This document shows positions 8,264-16,582 of a DNA stretch of 54,676 nt, piece by piece; within the stretch, counting starts at the first letter, position 1; every line of letters begins with the position of its first letter. Origin of the DNA: Oscillospiraceae bacterium (GTDB lineage Bacteria > Bacillota > Clostridia > Oscillospirales > Ruminococcaceae); NCBI GenBank assembly GCA_018110825.1, contig JAGBCL010000049.1, positions 1 through 54,676 of the forward strand. Reading direction: 5' to 3'. A program made the position numbers and the translations under genes. The notes below the pieces were generated by a model. That model ran no database searches and was not told the origin of the DNA. It was given only the letters and a program-made list of their open reading frames with translations.

Positions 8264-8292
8264 ATTATATCACCATATTTCAGTTTAAACAA
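8264..8292 (-). promoter_or_regulatory. Promoter of surface-protein gene 2
   Basis: Minus-strand TATAAT (8264-8269) and TTGTTT (8287-8292) with a 17-bp spacer. Confidence 0.55.
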
Positions 8293-8352
8293 TATGTTTT
8301 TTTTATAATTATTACTCTGATTTTTTGTTTATTTTATTGAAATTTAAAACAA

Positions 8353-8383
8353 AAAATCCGCCCCGTTAACCGAAGCGGATTTT
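8353..8383 (-). terminator. Terminator of surface-protein gene 3
   Basis: Stem AAAATCCGC / GCGGATTTT around a GTTAAC-containing loop, with T6 following on the minus strand. Confidence 0.75.
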
Positions 8384-8410
8384 ATACTTTTTGTTAAATA
8401 TGTTCCCGAA

Positions 8411-9010
8411 TTACTTCTTCTTGGAAACAACTGCAGCTGTACCAGCGAGAGCCATTACAACAGCCATTGCAGCGATAGGAGCGTTGCCTGTTGCAGGAGC
8501 TTCTGTTGTAGCTTCTGGAGCAGCTTCAGCAGCACCGCCGCCGAGACCGGAAACTGTGAATGTTACCTTAATAGAAGTAGAAACTGGTGTAGCCTGGTTT
8601 ACAGGAGGGTTATCCTTTGTAAGACCGTACTGATTGTAAATTTCAATTCTGTAGTTGCCCTTTTCTTCGATATCGCCGTACTGGATACCAGCAGCGTCGA
8701 AGGAAATTTCAGCGCCGTCAACCTCAACCTTGTCGAGAACAGCTGTAGCGTTAGGGTTTGCAGCGTACATGCCTGTGATATCAACAACGAATACACCGAA
8801 ATCAACAGCACCTGCAACGAGTGTGGATTCGATTGTGTACTGGCCGTCACCTGTTACTGTTGTAGCAGCTTCCCAGTCCTGAGCAGCCCATGCTGTATCA
8901 GCAAAACCGAGAACAGCCTGATATTCTTCAGCAGCGAATGCGTTAACAGCCATTGTGGAAACAGCAACAGCTGCAGCTGCGATAGCAGCGATAATCTTCT
9001 TGAGCTTCAT
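8411..9010 (-). CDS. Exported surface protein with PATGN anchor (array member 3)
   Basis: 199 residues. The signal peptide (KKIIAAIAAAAVAVSTMAVN) ends near AFA. The domain at 27-160 has W-rich and GDG.YT motifs (DTAWAAQDWEAATTVTGDG) that recur in array members 4 and 5, so these three share a beta-sandwich-like fold. The C-terminus is EAPATGN, AAMAVVMALAGTAAVV, SKKK. ATG at 9010 follows GGAGGA. Carbohydrate binding is a plausible but unproven role. Upstream lies a 29-bp element shared with member 4. Confidence 0.75.
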   Translation of the reverse strand: MKLKKIIAAIAAAAVAVSTMAVNAFAAEEYQAVLGFADTAWAAQDWEAATTVTGDGQYTIESTLVAGAVDFGVFVVDITGMYAANPNATAVLDKVEVDGAEISFDAAGIQYGDIEEKGNYRIEIYNQYGLTKDNPPVNQATPVSTSIKVTFTVSGLGGGAAEAAPEATTEAPATGNAPIAAMAVVMALAGTAAVVSKKK

Positions 9011-9059
9011 AATTAATTCCTCCAAAAATAAAAATATCTTACATTAAGATTGTAAACTA

Positions 9060-9065
9060 ATTATA
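9060..9065 (-). promoter_or_regulatory. -10 element of surface-protein gene 3
   Basis: Minus-strand TATAAT with no good -35 at 17 bp, consistent with dependence on an activator bound at the 29-bp element 29 bp further upstream. Confidence 0.45.
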
Positions 9066-9094
9066 CACCATTTTTTAAAAAAATCTATATTGAT

Positions 9095-9123
9095 TTTGTA
9101 TCAAATAATAACGATTACATTGT
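9095..9123. promoter_or_regulatory. 29-bp conserved upstream element, copy 1
   Basis: Exact 29-bp match to 9881-9909. It lies 29 bp upstream of the -10 of gene 3, and the second copy lies 30 bp upstream of the -10 of gene 4. It contains TTTGTATCAA and AACGATTAC. It is either a shared activator site or a remnant of a duplicated intergenic region. Confidence 0.6.
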
Positions 9124-9138
9124 AGGTTTTAACAAAAA

Positions 9139-9161
9139 ATCCCGCCTTTTCAGACGGGATT
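9139..9161 (-). terminator. Terminator of surface-protein gene 4
   Basis: Stem AATCCCG / CGGGATT, then T6 on the minus strand. Confidence 0.75.
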
Positions 9162-9171
9162 GATGTTGCTA

Positions 9172-9810
9172 TTACTTGCTTTTCTTTGCAGCGATTGCAG
9201 CAGCACCGGCGAGTGCCATTACAGCAGCCATTGCAGCAGCAGGAGCATTGCCTGTTGCAGGTGCATCAGTTGTTTCAGCAGTATCTGTTGTTGCTTCAGG
9301 AGCAGCGTCACCGAAAGATACGGAGAAATCTACTTCGAATGTATCAACTGGTCCGCCGAAGGAATAGCTGTCGCCTTCTTCAGACATGGAGCAGTCACCT
9401 GATTCAACAAAAGTTTCAGCCCAACCGTTAATCATACATACATCAATAACGCCGCTGTCAGGGTTTACAAGCTCATACTCTGTTTTTGTAGGAGTAAGTG
9501 TCTTGCCGTTTGCCTTGATGGAATTGATTGTAACTGTGCCACCGTTGAATGCTTCAGCAGCAGCGCCGCCTGTAACGTCCTTGATATAAAGAGTGATATA
9601 AAGGTTTTCACCGCCTGCGTTGAGAGTAACATTGTAGTCACCGCCGTCAGAGCTGATGTCGAAAGCATCGGACTCATAAAGTGTCCAGGACTCTGTATTC
9701 TGGGAATAAAGCTTACAGCTGACAGTTTCAGCAGCAAAAGCGTTTACAGCCATTGTAGAAACAGCAACAGCTGCAGCTGCAACAGCAGCAAGAATTTTTC
9801 TGATTTTCAT
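9172..9810 (-). CDS. Exported surface protein with PATGN anchor (array member 4)
   Basis: 212 residues. The signal peptide (KILAAVAAAAVAVSTMAVNA) and the tail (DAPATGN, AAMAAVMALAGAAAIA, AKKSK) are nearly the same as in member 3. The mature domain (SQNTESWTLYESDAFDISSD, LNAGGENLYITLYIKDV) is diverged but keeps the same strand pattern. A short Thr/Glu linker precedes the anchor. ATG at 9810 follows AGGAGG; a TTG two codons earlier is ignored. Likely wall-anchored; ligand unknown. Confidence 0.75.
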   Translation of the reverse strand: MKIRKILAAVAAAAVAVSTMAVNAFAAETVSCKLYSQNTESWTLYESDAFDISSDGGDYNVTLNAGGENLYITLYIKDVTGGAAAEAFNGGTVTINSIKANGKTLTPTKTEYELVNPDSGVIDVCMINGWAETFVESGDCSMSEEGDSYSFGGPVDTFEVDFSVSFGDAAPEATTDTAETTDAPATGNAPAAAMAAVMALAGAAAIAAKKSK

Positions 9811-9844
9811 AAACAAATCCTCCTATATTGATTTTAATATATTT

Positions 9845-9873
9845 ATTATACAACGGTTTGCCGCATATTTCTA
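9845..9873 (-). promoter_or_regulatory. Promoter of surface-protein gene 4
   Basis: Minus-strand TATAAT (9845-9850) with a weak TAGAAA -35 (9868-9873), 17-bp spacer. The 29-bp shared element begins 8 bp upstream of the -35. Confidence 0.5.
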
Positions 9874-9880
9874 TATCAAA

Positions 9881-9909
9881 TTTGTATCAAATAATAACGA
9901 TTACATTGT
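9881..9909. promoter_or_regulatory. 29-bp conserved upstream element, copy 2
   Basis: Identical to 9095-9123 and at the same distance from its -10 element. Confidence 0.6.
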
Positions 9910-9925
9910 GCAAATATACAACAAA

Positions 9926-9951
9926 ACGCCCTTTGCTTTCACAAAGAGCGT
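9926..9951 (-). terminator. Terminator of surface-protein gene 5
   Basis: Stem ACGCCCTTTG / CAAAGAGCGT with a 6-nt loop and one mismatch; the tract after it on the minus strand is T4-G-T2. Confidence 0.65.
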
Positions 9952-9958
9952 ATATGAA

Positions 9959-10954
9959 TTATTTCTTCTTTTTTGTAAGGAAAGCAACCAGTCCTGCAAC
10001 AGCCGCAGTAGCAGCCATAGGGGAGATAGGAGCATTGCCCGTATTCGGTGCTTCCGTATTATCATCAGCAGGAGCTGATTCACCGACATCCTGTTCACTG
10101 TCAGGAATATTCTCGTCGGAATCTGTCTGTTCATTTCCCGTGGTTGTGCTGTCGGATTCAGTTTCCTTATCGTCTGAAGCAGGCTTGTCTGCTTCAGTTT
10201 TTTTATCATCCGTTGTTGCATTGTCGGACTCACTGTTTTTGTCATCCGAAACAGGTGTATCAGTTTCGCTTCCCTCATCATCTGAAGCGGCACTGTCGGA
10301 CTCGTTTTTTTCGTCCGCCGAAGCTTCATTGTCAGCTTCGGTTTTCCCGTTATCATCAACCACATCCTCAGGTGTAACATCAGCAGGTTTATCCTGCTTA
10401 TCCTCTTCGGGTGCCTCAGCACTGAGCACGCCTGTGCCTGTAACCGTAAAAGTTACCTCCATGGATTTTATTCCGCTTGTCCAGTCGAGGCTGTACGCAT
10501 AATTTTCGCTTGCATCATTAAGCGGGTCAAAAATGCTTACCCTCATAAATCCGTCATCATTTACAGCAGCAATATTACTGTTTCCGGTGATTTCCTTACC
10601 GTCAGCCTTCACACTTTCAATGCTGATTTCAGCGTCGGGGTAATCAGCAAACGTGTTCTTGCCTGTTCCTTTGATATCCGAACTTAGGCAGAAGAAAAAG
10701 CCGTAATCCATTGCTTCCTTGAATTTAACCGAGGTTGTATATGTACCGTCACCTGTAATTTCGACAGGTGTTACGGAAGCAATTCCGATAGTATCCTTGC
10801 TATTCAGCCCGCTTCCCCAATAAACCTGATTACTCCATGTTTCATCAGCAAGATAGATTGAAGCGGAACCGATTGATTCGGCGTAAGCTATTACAGAAGT
10901 TAAAGAGACAGCTGCGCATGTTACTGCGGCAACAAGAATTCTTTTTAAATTCAT
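9959..10954 (-). CDS. Exported surface protein with long Asp/Ser/Glu linker and PNTGN anchor (array member 5)
   Basis: 331 residues, the longest array member. The signal peptide at 1-25 is followed by a domain at 26-185 (YLADETWSNQVYW, EITGDGTYTTSVKF, MEVTFTVTGTG) related to members 3 and 4. A low-complexity acidic linker of about 110 residues (SDDKNSESDNATTDDK-like) follows, then EAPNTGN, a hydrophobic helix and the tail KKKK. ATG at 10954 follows AGGAGA. The long charged linker would hold the folded domain away from the wall. Function is not identified. Confidence 0.72.
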   Translation of the reverse strand: MNLKRILVAAVTCAAVSLTSVIAYAESIGSASIYLADETWSNQVYWGSGLNSKDTIGIASVTPVEITGDGTYTTSVKFKEAMDYGFFFCLSSDIKGTGKNTFADYPDAEISIESVKADGKEITGNSNIAAVNDDGFMRVSIFDPLNDASENYAYSLDWTSGIKSMEVTFTVTGTGVLSAEAPEEDKQDKPADVTPEDVVDDNGKTEADNEASADEKNESDSAASDDEGSETDTPVSDDKNSESDNATTDDKKTEADKPASDDKETESDSTTTGNEQTDSDENIPDSEQDVGESAPADDNTEAPNTGNAPISPMAATAAVAGLVAFLTKKKK

Positions 10955-11066
10955 ATAAATTCTCCTATGTAAAATATATACATTATAATTATAACGTATT
11001 ATCTTCTGAAAATCCATACCGCATTTATAACAAATTTAACCAATTAAATTATACAGCTCAAACAAA

Positions 11067-11092
11067 AAGCTCCGCCTTTTCAGACGGAGCTT
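11067..11092 (-). terminator. Terminator of surface-protein gene 6
   Basis: Stem AAGCTCCG / CGGAGCTT with T5 on the minus strand; the same loop CCTTTTCAGA occurs in the terminator at 9139. Confidence 0.8.
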
Positions 11093-11107
11093 CGTGACAA
11101 GTATAAA

Positions 11108-11401
11108 TTACTTAGCCTTCTTAGCAACAACTGCAGCAGCAGCGAGTGCAACAGGGATTACAGCGAGAGCAACTGCAGAGTTACCTGTTGTTGGGTTTTC
11201 AACCTCAACTTCTTCAGCAGGTTCTTCAGCTGGTTCTTCAACTTCAACTTCCTCTTCTGTTACTTCTTCTTCAACTACTTCTTCTGTTACTTCTTCCTCG
11301 AGAACTTCTTCGTTACCCTCAGTAGCAGCAGCAAAAGCTGTCATAGCGAGCATAGATGTAGCTACAGCGCAAGCAGCGATAGCAGCAAGAATCTTCTTCA
11401 T
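11108..11401 (-). CDS. Minimal exported protein: signal peptide, acidic spacer and PTTGN anchor (array member 6)
   Basis: 97 residues with no folded domain. The signal peptide (MKKILAAIAACAVATSMLAM) leads straight into about 45 residues of Glu/Val/Thr/Pro repeats, then ENPTTGN, a hydrophobic helix and KKAK. ATG at 11401 follows AGGAGG. A promoter is at 11455-11483. It may be a decoy, a spacer or a charged surface coat protein. Alternatively it is a remnant whose domain was lost, but the reading frame, promoter and terminator are all intact. Confidence 0.7.
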   Translation of the reverse strand: MKKILAAIAACAVATSMLAMTAFAAATEGNEEVLEEEVTEEVVEEEVTEEEVEVEEPAEEPAEEVEVENPTTGNSAVALAVIPVALAAAAVVAKKAK

Positions 11402-11454
11402 ATTAATTTCCTCCTATTAATAATATACATATAGTTTGTCTTAACTATGTTGTA

Positions 11455-11483
11455 ATTATAACACAATAAGCCTACAAATCCAA
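11455..11483 (-). promoter_or_regulatory. Promoter of surface-protein gene 6
   Basis: Minus-strand TATAAT (11455-11460) and TTGGAT (11478-11483), 17-bp spacer. Confidence 0.55.
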
Positions 11484-11620
11484 TTGCTAAATTAACAATA
11501 TTTCAAATGAATATTGCGTATCCTTTGTTTGTTATCTACAAAAACAATGAAATTTTTCACTCAAAAATGAAAATTTGGTTACAGTTTTTGTTACTTTTTC
11601 CAATAATCTTATTCAAAAAA

Positions 11621-11648
11621 GAGGGGACTTATCTGATGAAGTCCCCTC
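11621..11648 (-). terminator. Terminator of the ribosomal superoperon
   Basis: Stem GAGGGGACTT / AAGTCCCCTC with an 8-nt loop and T6 on the minus strand, just after rplQ. Confidence 0.9.
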
Positions 11649-11659
11649 AGTAAAACCAA

Positions 11660-12004
11660 TTAGTCAACCAGTGAAATGATAGCCATTTCAGCTGCGTCAC
11701 CGCGTCTTGGTCCAATCTTGATGATTCTTGTGTAACCGCCGTTTCTGTCAGCGTACTTTGGTGCGATTTCATCAAAAAGCTTCTTTACAACGTCTTCCTT
11801 AGTAACGTATGCAAGAACCTGACGCTTGGAGTGAAGATCGTTTGTCTTAGCTGTTGTAATCATCTTTTCAGCCATAGAACGAACTTCTTTAGCTCTGGTT
11901 ACTGTTGTTTCGATTTTGCCGTTTTCAAGCAGATATGTTACCATAGCTCTGAGCATAGCTTTTCTATGGTCGCTTGTGCGGCCCAGTTTTCTGGTTCCCG
12001 GCAT
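11660..12004 (-). CDS. rplQ: 50S ribosomal protein L17
   Basis: 114 residues, full bacterial length. The N-terminus [18 protein letters not shown] is diagnostic of L17, which sits near the exit tunnel of the large subunit. AAGGAGTGA lies upstream of ATG 12004. It is the last gene of the superoperon, 28 bp after rpoA, followed by a strong terminator. Confidence 0.97.
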   Translation of the reverse strand: MPGTRKLGRTSDHRKAMLRAMVTYLLENGKIETTVTRAKEVRSMAEKMITTAKTNDLHSKRQVLAYVTKEDVVKKLFDEIAPKYADRNGGYTRIIKIGPRRGDAAEMAIISLVD

Positions 12005-12032
12005 TTATATTCACTCCTTACCTATCAATGTG

Positions 12033-12986
12033 TTATTCCTCTTCAGAGCTAAGGTCAAAGCCCAGTGACTGGAGCTTCTCCTTAACTTCGTCGAAGGATT
12101 TCTTACCAAGGTTTCTTACCTTCATCATTTCCTCTTCGGACTTGTTGATGAGGTCGTCAACCGTATTAATTCCAGCTCTCTTCAAACAGTTGAAGGAACG
12201 TACTGACAAGTCAAGTTCCTCAATGGTCATCTCAAGGATTTTTTCCTTACCCTTGTCGTCCTTTTCAATCATGATTTCTGTGATTGCGGACTCGTCTGAA
12301 AGCTCTGTGAATGGCTTCAGATGCTCAATGAGGAGATTGGCTGCCTGTGAAACTGCTTCCTTAGCGGAAACTACGCCGTCAGTCCATACTTCAAGAACGA
12401 GCTTGTCGTAGTCTGTTACCTGACCAAGACGTGTATCCTCTACAGTGTAGTTCACCTTCAGTACAGGGGTATATATGGAGTCAACCGCGATTACGTCGAT
12501 ACCGAAGTTGAAAAGCTGCTTATTCTTTTCGGCAGGAACATATCCGCGTCCCTTGTCGATAGTGATTTCCATATAAAGCTTAGCGTCCTTGCCGAGAGTA
12601 GCAATATGCATTTCCGGAACAAGAATATCCACTTCGGAGTCGGTTTTAATGTCACCCGCAGTAACTTCGCACTCATCTTCCGCTTCGATATAAACTGTCT
12701 TTGGACCCTCGCCGTGAAGCTTTGCGATAAGACCCTTGAGGTTCAGAACGATTTCAGTTACGTCCTCCTTAACGCCGGGTACAGTAGACATTTCGTGACG
12801 TACGCCGTCAATCTTTACAGATGTTACAGCCACGCCCGGAAGTGATGAGAGCAGAACACGTCTCAGGCTGTTGCCGAGAGTGTGTCCGTAGCCACGCTCA
12901 AGCGGAGCAACAGTAAATTTGCCGTAGGTTCCGTTGCTTTTAAGTTCGACGGTTTCAATTTCCGCCTTCTGAATTGGTTCAAGCAT
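12033..12986 (-). CDS. rpoA: DNA-directed RNA polymerase subunit alpha
   Basis: 317 residues. The N-terminal dimerisation domain contains [20 protein letters not shown] near 33-52. The C-terminal domain (about 245-310) has the helix-hairpin-helix ending [15 protein letters not shown] that contacts UP elements and activators. AGGAGGG precedes ATG 12986. It lies between rpsD and rplQ, the standard alpha-operon order, so polymerase and ribosome synthesis are coupled. Confidence 0.98.
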   Translation of the reverse strand: MLEPIQKAEIETVELKSNGTYGKFTVAPLERGYGHTLGNSLRRVLLSSLPGVAVTSVKIDGVRHEMSTVPGVKEDVTEIVLNLKGLIAKLHGEGPKTVYIEAEDECEVTAGDIKTDSEVDILVPEMHIATLGKDAKLYMEITIDKGRGYVPAEKNKQLFNFGIDVIAVDSIYTPVLKVNYTVEDTRLGQVTDYDKLVLEVWTDGVVSAKEAVSQAANLLIEHLKPFTELSDESAITEIMIEKDDKGKEKILEMTIEELDLSVRSFNCLKRAGINTVDDLINKSEEEMMKVRNLGKKSFDEVKEKLQSLGFDLSSEEE

Positions 12987-13031
12987 GATAAAACCCTCCT
13001 ATTTCGAATTGCGGATAACGTATTCAGCCTA

Positions 13032-13628
13032 TTACTTGGAGTACAGCTCGACAATAAGGTGTGTCTGTGTCTCGTAGTCAAGGTCTTCAACGCTTGGCAT
13101 ACGAACAACCTTTGCAGCAAAGTTTGCCTTGTCAGCTTCGAGCCAGAGAGGAACTACTCTGCCGGATGTCTGCTCAACAGTTTCCTTGAACTTGTCATAG
13201 CTGCGGCTCTTTTCGCAAAGTGCGATTACGTCGCCAACCTTAACACGATAGGATGGAATGTCAACTCTTTCACCGTTTACTGTGAAGTGACCGTGGGAAA
13301 CGAGCTGTCTTGCTTCTCTTCTTGTGAGAGCCATACCCATTCTGAATGCAATGTTATCAAGTCTGGATTCGAGGATAGTGATAAGGTTGTCACCAGCCTT
13401 GCCTTCCATCTTTTCAGCAATCTCAAAGTAGTGGTAGAAAGGCTTTTCAAGAACACCGTAGATGAACTTGAGCTTCTGCTTTTCCTTGAGCTGCATGCCG
13501 TATTCAGAAACCTTCTTCTTGTTGTTACCGCCTGGGTTTCTGTTGGATTCCTTGGAGATACCCATTACCATAGGGCTGATGCCGAGGTATCTGCATCTCT
13601 TAAGAATTGGTTCTTTATTTAAAGCCAT
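13032..13628 (-). CDS. rpsD: 30S ribosomal protein S4
   Basis: 198 residues. S4 nucleates 16S rRNA folding and can repress its own operon. The S4 RNA-binding domain spans about 88-150 (SRLDNIAFRMGMALTRREAR). Only one Cys (C12) remains in the N-terminal region, so this is the zinc-free type. It is 21 bp after rpsK. Confidence 0.97.
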   Translation of the reverse strand: MALNKEPILKRCRYLGISPMVMGISKESNRNPGGNNKKKVSEYGMQLKEKQKLKFIYGVLEKPFYHYFEIAEKMEGKAGDNLITILESRLDNIAFRMGMALTRREARQLVSHGHFTVNGERVDIPSYRVKVGDVIALCEKSRSYDKFKETVEQTSGRVVPLWLEADKANFAAKVVRMPSVEDLDYETQTHLIVELYSK

Positions 13629-13649
13629 TACAAATACACCTCCAATAGA

Positions 13650-14051
13650 TTAGACGCGGCGTCTCTTAGGTGGACGGCATCCATTGTGTGGGATAGGAGT
13701 AACGTCCTTGATGAGCTTAACTTCAAGACCAACTGTCTGAAGAGCTCTGATTGCAGCTTCACGACCAGCGCCAGGACCCTTTACGTAAACCTCAACAGTC
13801 TTGAGGCCGTGTTCCATAGCAGCCTTTGCAGCTGTTTCTGCAGCAGTCTGAGCAGCAAATGGTGTAGACTTCTTGGAGCCTCTGAAACCGAGTCCGCCAG
13901 CGGAAGCCCAGGAAATTGCGTTACCCTGAATATCAGTGATAGTTACGATTGTGTTGTTGAAAGTGGACTGGATATGAACAGCGCCATTTTCAATGTTCTT
14001 ACGTTCACGACGACGTCTAACAACGGTCTTCTTACCCTTAACCTGTGCCAT
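13650..14051 (-). CDS. rpsK: 30S ribosomal protein S11
   Basis: 133 residues. S11 forms part of the platform near the Shine-Dalgarno helix. The body contains [15 protein letters not shown] and [14 protein letters not shown], and the C-terminal basic tail is [10 protein letters not shown]. It lies 15 bp after rpsM with AGGGAGGG upstream. Confidence 0.98.
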   Translation of the reverse strand: MAQVKGKKTVVRRRRERKNIENGAVHIQSTFNNTIVTITDIQGNAISWASAGGLGFRGSKKSTPFAAQTAAETAAKAAMEHGLKTVEVYVKGPGAGREAAIRALQTVGLEVKLIKDVTPIPHNGCRPPKRRRV

Positions 14052-14066
14052 TGTTCATTTCCCTCC

Positions 14067-14435
14067 TTACTTCTTCTTATTAGCGATTGTCTTAACAGGA
14101 CCCTTACGAGTTCTAGCGTTTGTCTTAGTTCTCTGACCTCTTACTGGAAGGCCCTTTCTGTGACGAACACCTCTGTAACAACCGATTTCAACCAGTCTCT
14201 TGATGTTGAGTGCAACATGTCTTCTGAGGTCACCCTCTACTTCAAAATTGTGGTCAATGTAATCACGGAGCTTAGCTACATCATCATCGGAGAGGTCCTT
14301 AACTCTTGTATCAGGGTTAACACCTGTGTTTGCGAGGATGATTTCAGCAGATTTACGACCGATACCGTAGATGTAAGTGAGACCGATTTCGACTCTCTTA
14401 TTCTTAGGAAGGTCAACGCCTGCAATACGTGCCAT
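14067..14435 (-). CDS. rpsM: 30S ribosomal protein S13
   Basis: 122 residues. [22 protein letters not shown] and the helix-two-turn-helix [11 protein letters not shown] are characteristic; the basic C-terminus RTNAR-like segment ([11 protein letters not shown]) reaches toward the P-site tRNA. It is followed by rpsK and preceded by rpmJ. Confidence 0.98.
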   Translation of the reverse strand: MARIAGVDLPKNKRVEIGLTYIYGIGRKSAEIILANTGVNPDTRVKDLSDDDVAKLRDYIDHNFEVEGDLRRHVALNIKRLVEIGCYRGVRHRKGLPVRGQRTKTNARTRKGPVKTIANKKK

Positions 14436-14479
14436 TTACAATACACCTCCATATTGGATTTGAATACGAATTTTGTTTA

Positions 14480-14593
14480 TCAGCCCTGACGCTGCTTGTG
14501 CTTAGGGTTTTCGCAGATAATCATAATCTTGCCTTTTCTTTTGATAACCTTGCATTTTTCGCAGATAGGCTTAACTGAAGGTCTAACTTTCAT
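14480..14593 (-). CDS. rpmJ: 50S ribosomal protein L36
   Basis: 37 residues ([20 protein letters not shown] then [17 protein letters not shown]). C11, C14, C27 and H32 form the zinc site of the Cys-containing L36 type, which in many bacteria is replaced by a zinc-free paralogue under zinc limitation. It sits between infA and rpsM as usual. Confidence 0.97.
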   Translation of the reverse strand: MKVRPSVKPICEKCKVIKRKGKIMIICENPKHKQRQG

Positions 14594-14626
14594 TAAAATT
14601 ACCGCCTTTCTGATTGAATAACTTTA

Positions 14627-14845
14627 TTACTTCGCTCTCCAAGTAATTCTGCCCTTTGTGAGGTCATATGGTGACATCTCAACTGTTACCTTGTCGCCCG
14701 GAACTATTCTGATATAGTTCATTCTGAGCTTACCGGAAACATGAGCAAGAATTTTGTGTCCGTTTGCAAGTTCAACCTGGAACATTGCATTAGGCAGAGC
14801 TTCTATGACTGTACCCTCAATCTCAATAACATCTTCCTTAGACAA
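14627..14845 (-). CDS. infA: Translation initiation factor IF-1
   Basis: 72 residues, the standard length, one S1/OB-fold domain ([19 protein letters not shown]). It binds the ribosomal A site during initiation. It lies between the KOW protein and rpmJ. Confidence 0.97.
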   Translation of the reverse strand: MSKEDVIEIEGTVIEALPNAMFQVELANGHKILAHVSGKLRMNYIRIVPGDKVTVEMSPYDLTKGRITWRAK

Positions 14846-14883
14846 GTGAATGCCTCCTTTGGATATTTCGATTTCGGCAGGAC

Positions 14884-15126
14884 TTACTCATTTCCCGTGT
14901 ATTCACGCAGGAAGCTTCTCAGTCCTTTGTCTGTCAGATTGTCAAGATTTATTTCCGCCTTAGTGAAAGCAACGTGCCTGATGTTCTTCTTTTTGGGAGC
15001 ACTGAGCTTACGCTCCTTGCCGTCCGCAAGATAAACAAAGCCGTCCTTTACGGAAGTAACCGCCATAAAGCGGCCTTCCTCTCTTCCAGCCATGGCTCTG
15101 ACAATCATTCCGGGTTTTGCCTCCAC
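14884..15126 (-). CDS. KOW-domain RNA-binding protein (L14e/L6e/L27e-like)
   Basis: 80 residues. The N-terminal KOW-like strand pair [17 protein letters not shown] is followed by a lysine-rich segment ([14 protein letters not shown]). Clostridia commonly carry this small protein between map and infA. It probably binds RNA or ribosomes; its exact role is not established. It starts 12 bp after map. Confidence 0.85.
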   Translation of the reverse strand: MEAKPGMIVRAMAGREEGRFMAVTSVKDGFVYLADGKERKLSAPKKKNIRHVAFTKAEINLDNLTDKGLRSFLREYTGNE

Positions 15127-15138
15127 AGCATACCCTCC

Positions 15139-15894
15139 TTAAATTGTGGGCTTTGTAAGAATTACAGGCCCGTCGGGTGTAACTGCGATTGAATGCTCAA
15201 AGTGAGCAGAAAGTGAGCCTGACTTGGTCAATACAGTCCAGCCGTCGGGAAGGGTTTTTACATCCTCACCTACCGCATTAATCATCGGCTCGATAGCGAT
15301 TGTCATTCCCGCAACCAGTCTTGGTCCGTGACCTGCCTTTCCGAAATTCGGAACTTCAGGTGACTCATGGAGCTGTCTGCCCAGACCGTGACCGATAAAC
15401 TTCTTGACAACGCCGTATCCATAAGCTTCACAGTGCTCCTGAACCGCATGACCGATGTCACCGATTCGGTTTCCGACGATTGCCTGTTCAATTCCCTTGT
15501 ACAGGCTTTCTTCGGTAACTTTGAGAAGCTGCTGTGCCTCTTCTGAAATTTTACCTACGGCAAAGGTATAAGCGGTATCTCCGTGGAAGCCGTCAATATA
15601 AGCACCCACGTCGATGCTGACAATGTCACCATCCTGGATTCTCACCTTCTTGGAAGGGATTCCGTGGATAACCTGATTATTGATGCTGATGCAAGCGGAA
15701 GCGGGGAAGCCGCCGTATCCTAAGAAGGAAGGCTTTGCACCATTCTTGACAATGTAATCGTGGATTATCTTGTCAAGCTCAAAGGTTGTCATACCGACTT
15801 TGATTGACCTGCCGCCGAAGTGGAGTGCGTTGCCGGCAATAATGCCTGCCTTACGCATTTTCTCCAGTTCGGATTTGGATTTAACACTAATCAT
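15139..15894 (-). CDS. map: Type I methionine aminopeptidase
   Basis: 251 residues. Metal ligands D95, D106, H169, E202 and E233 are all present, with H77 as the substrate-side histidine. It removes the initiator Met from nascent proteins. No N-terminal zinc-finger or SH3 extension is present (type Ia). It lies 15 bp after adk. Confidence 0.97.
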   Translation of the reverse strand: MISVKSKSELEKMRKAGIIAGNALHFGGRSIKVGMTTFELDKIIHDYIVKNGAKPSFLGYGGFPASACISINNQVIHGIPSKKVRIQDGDIVSIDVGAYIDGFHGDTAYTFAVGKISEEAQQLLKVTEESLYKGIEQAIVGNRIGDIGHAVQEHCEAYGYGVVKKFIGHGLGRQLHESPEVPNFGKAGHGPRLVAGMTIAIEPMINAVGEDVKTLPDGWTVLTKSGSLSAHFEHSIAVTPDGPVILTKPTI

Positions 15895-15909
15895 TTTATC
15901 ACGCTTTTC

Positions 15910-16542
15910 TTACGCATTTACTGCCTTGAGAACGAGAGCGGAAGTTTCCTTGACCTCGTCCTGACCCTCAACCTTTACAAGCTTGCCTCTTTCATCATAG
16001 AAAGCAGCAAGAGGAGCAGTCTGCTCGTGATATGTGCGGAGTCTTTCGATAACTGTTTCAGGAGCGTCGTCCTTACGCTGTACAGCATTTCCGTCGCACT
16101 TATCGCACTTGCCCTCAACCTTAGGAGGGTTGAATTCGATGTGGTAGGAAGCACCGCACTTGTCGCAAACGCGTCTGCCTGAGAGTCTGCCCTGGATGGT
16201 TTCATCAGCAACCTCGATGGAGATTACCTTGTCGATGTTGATACCCATAGCTTCGAGAGCCTCAGCCTGTGGAACAGTTCTTGGGAAACCGTCCAGAATA
16301 TAACCGTTCTTGCAGTCGTCCTCAGCAATTCTGTCCTTGAGAATACCGATTACAACTTCATCAGGAACGAGAGCACCGCTCTCCATGAAACTCTTAGCCT
16401 TAAGACCGCATTCTGTGCCGTTCTTAACAGCCTCACGCAGAATGTTTCCTGTAGAAATCTGTGGGATACCCAGCTTTTCGCTGATAACCTCAGCCTGTGT
16501 ACCCTTGCCTGCGCCGGGAGCGCCTAATAAAATCAGGTTCAT
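15910..16542 (-). CDS. adk: Adenylate kinase
   Basis: 210 residues. The P-loop GAPGAGKGT is at 7-15. The lid carries four cysteines (C126, C129, C146, C149), the zinc-binding form usual in Gram-positives. It balances AMP, ADP and ATP. ATG 16542 follows GGAGGA; an upstream in-frame TTG overlaps that site and is rejected. Confidence 0.97.
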   Translation of the reverse strand: MNLILLGAPGAGKGTQAEVISEKLGIPQISTGNILREAVKNGTECGLKAKSFMESGALVPDEVVIGILKDRIAEDDCKNGYILDGFPRTVPQAEALEAMGINIDKVISIEVADETIQGRLSGRRVCDKCGASYHIEFNPPKVEGKCDKCDGNAVQRKDDAPETVIERLRTYHEQTAPLAAFYDERGKLVKVEGQDEVKETSALVLKAVNA

Positions 16543-16582
16543 ATTTATATCCTCCAATCAAGTTTCATTTAACGGTTTAATC

